From NCBI GenBank assembly GCA_023630585.1, contig CM042551.1:6712501-6776500 (forward strand): a stretch of DNA of 64,000 nucleotides, given 5' to 3'. Position 1 is the first letter of the stretch, and every line of letters begins with the position of its first letter. Below are positions 63,116-64,000 of the stretch, piece after piece. A program made the position numbers and the translations under genes. Source of the stretch: Cranoglanis bouderius (Eukaryota; Chordata; Actinopteri; Siluriformes; Cranoglanididae). The notes under the pieces were generated by a model. The model searched no databases. It saw nothing but the letters and a program-made list of their open reading frames with translations, and had not been told where the DNA came from.

Positions 63116-64000
63116 CAGCTCCCTCCACTAATATTGGCATCCTTGGTAAACATGAGCAAAGAAGGCTGTGAAAAATTGTCTTCATTGTTTAACCTTTTGA
63201 TCTTTTGTTCAAAAAATTCACAAAAATACTCTGTTCTCATGGATATCAAACAATTGCATTTACGGCATTTGGCAGATGCCCTTATCCAGAACGACTTACA
63301 TTTATACAACTGAGCAGTTGAGGGCCTTGCTCAAGGGCCCAACAGTGGCAGCTTGGCAGTGCTGGGATTTGAACTCATGACCTTCTGATCAGTAGTCTAA
63401 CGTCTTAACCACTGAGCTACCACTGCCTACTAATTGCAAACAAAATACAGGTTCATCCAAAAATATTTCTTTGTTAAATTATAGGTGTGCAACAATTATT
63501 GGCACCCCTATGAATTCATATGAGAAAAATATATTTGAAGTATATTCCCATTCATATTTTAATTTTTTTTAGTACACCTGGGTGACTAGGAACAGGAAAT
63601 TATTCAACCATGACTTCTTCTTTCACAGGGTTATAAATATGAGGTAACACATAGGCCAGATTCCCAAGGAATATAGCTGTGATGTGTGACAAAAGGTTGT
63701 TGAGCTTCACAAAATGGGAAGTGGCTATAAGAAAGTAGCATAAGCATTGAAAATGCCCATTTCCACCATCAGGGCAATAATTAAGAAGTTCCAGTCAACT
63801 GGAAATGTTGTGAATCAACCTGGAATTGGACGTGTGTCTATATTGTCTGTGAAGAGGATGGTTCGAGTGGCCAAAAATGTCCAAGGATCACAGCTGGAGA
63901 ATTGCAGAAGTTAGTTGCGTCTTGGGGTCAGAAAGTCTCCAAAACTACAATCCGAAGTCACCTACATCACCACAAGTTGTTTGGAAGGGTTTCAAGAAAA
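63116..64000 (+). mobile_element. Tc1-like transposon, cut by window end, carrying a SINE
   Basis: Starts after TA (63114-63115) with CTCCCTCCACTAATATTGGC. A second subterminal block TTATTGGCACCCCTATGAAT lies near 63496. Transposase HTH coding traces (KMGSGYKKVA, ALKMPISTIRAIIKKF) begin near 63700 with stops. A SINE is inserted at 63259-63431. It is the full-length relative of the MITE at 2304-2641. Confidence 0.82.
63259..63431 (-). mobile_element. tRNA-derived SINE inserted in a Tc1-like element
   Basis: Same family as 46290-46477 on the minus strand. It is flanked by AATTGCA target duplications (63252-63258 and 63432-63438). It lies inside the Tc1 element that begins at 63116, so it inserted later. 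Confidence 0.82.

Overview
This window is vertebrate, almost certainly teleost, nuclear DNA. Split genes with GT-AG introns encode vertebrate proteins. The introns are full of fish-type repeats: Tc1-like DNA transposons, miniature TA-flanked elements, tRNA-derived SINEs, a 5S-rRNA-derived SINE3, and long CA, CT, TA and GGAT arrays. The abundance of Tc1-like copies suggests an otophysan such as a catfish, but the species cannot be fixed from the sequence alone.

Two protein-coding genes lie head-to-tail on the + strand. The first (425-13927, 22 coding exons, 5' end outside the window) is snx13, a PXA-RGS-PX-Nexin_C sorting nexin. All visible exon phases join without a break into about 848 residues ending at a stop at 13925-13927. 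A long 3' UTR follows, with a likely polyadenylation signal at 16204. The second is ankrd28, an all-ankyrin regulatory subunit of protein phosphatase 6. Its canonical first coding exon is a nine-codon exon at 20388-20414, about 4 kb after snx13. Thirteen further exons (43074-61609) encode about 476 residues and some 15 ankyrin repeats, and the gene runs off the right edge. A second candidate first exon, at 34959-35087, is in the same phase and implies an alternative promoter and N-terminus.

Layout: 1-16.2 kb snx13, with a small Tc1-derived MITE, SINEs and several copies of an unnamed dispersed repeat (here R1). 16.3-18.3 kb is an old TA-flanked element with a Tc1 element nested inside it. 20.1-20.4 kb holds the ankrd28 promoter and first exon. 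20.4-43 kb is a very large intron 1 with a 2.4-kb GGAT minisatellite, a LINE remnant, hAT-like elements, foldback elements, a solo LTR, Tc1 copies and the alternative first exon. 43-61.6 kb is the ankyrin exon series, whose introns hold a GTA-rich minisatellite split by a SINE, an AT-rich array split by a decayed Tc1, and a Tc1-like element with an intact 321-codon DDE transposase and 200-bp IR/DR termini. 61.6-64 kb is intron, ending in another Tc1 element that carries a SINE.

The most notable observations are the intact Tc1-like element, the second ankrd28 first exon with an overlapping uORF, in-frame tandem acceptors and a GC-AG intron in snx13, and the R1 repeat family with its palindromic head. 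I found no operon-like, CRISPR-like or otherwise wholly new coding system. Exon calls rest on splice-site phase and on my knowledge of the SNX13 and ANKRD28 families; no alignment was run.
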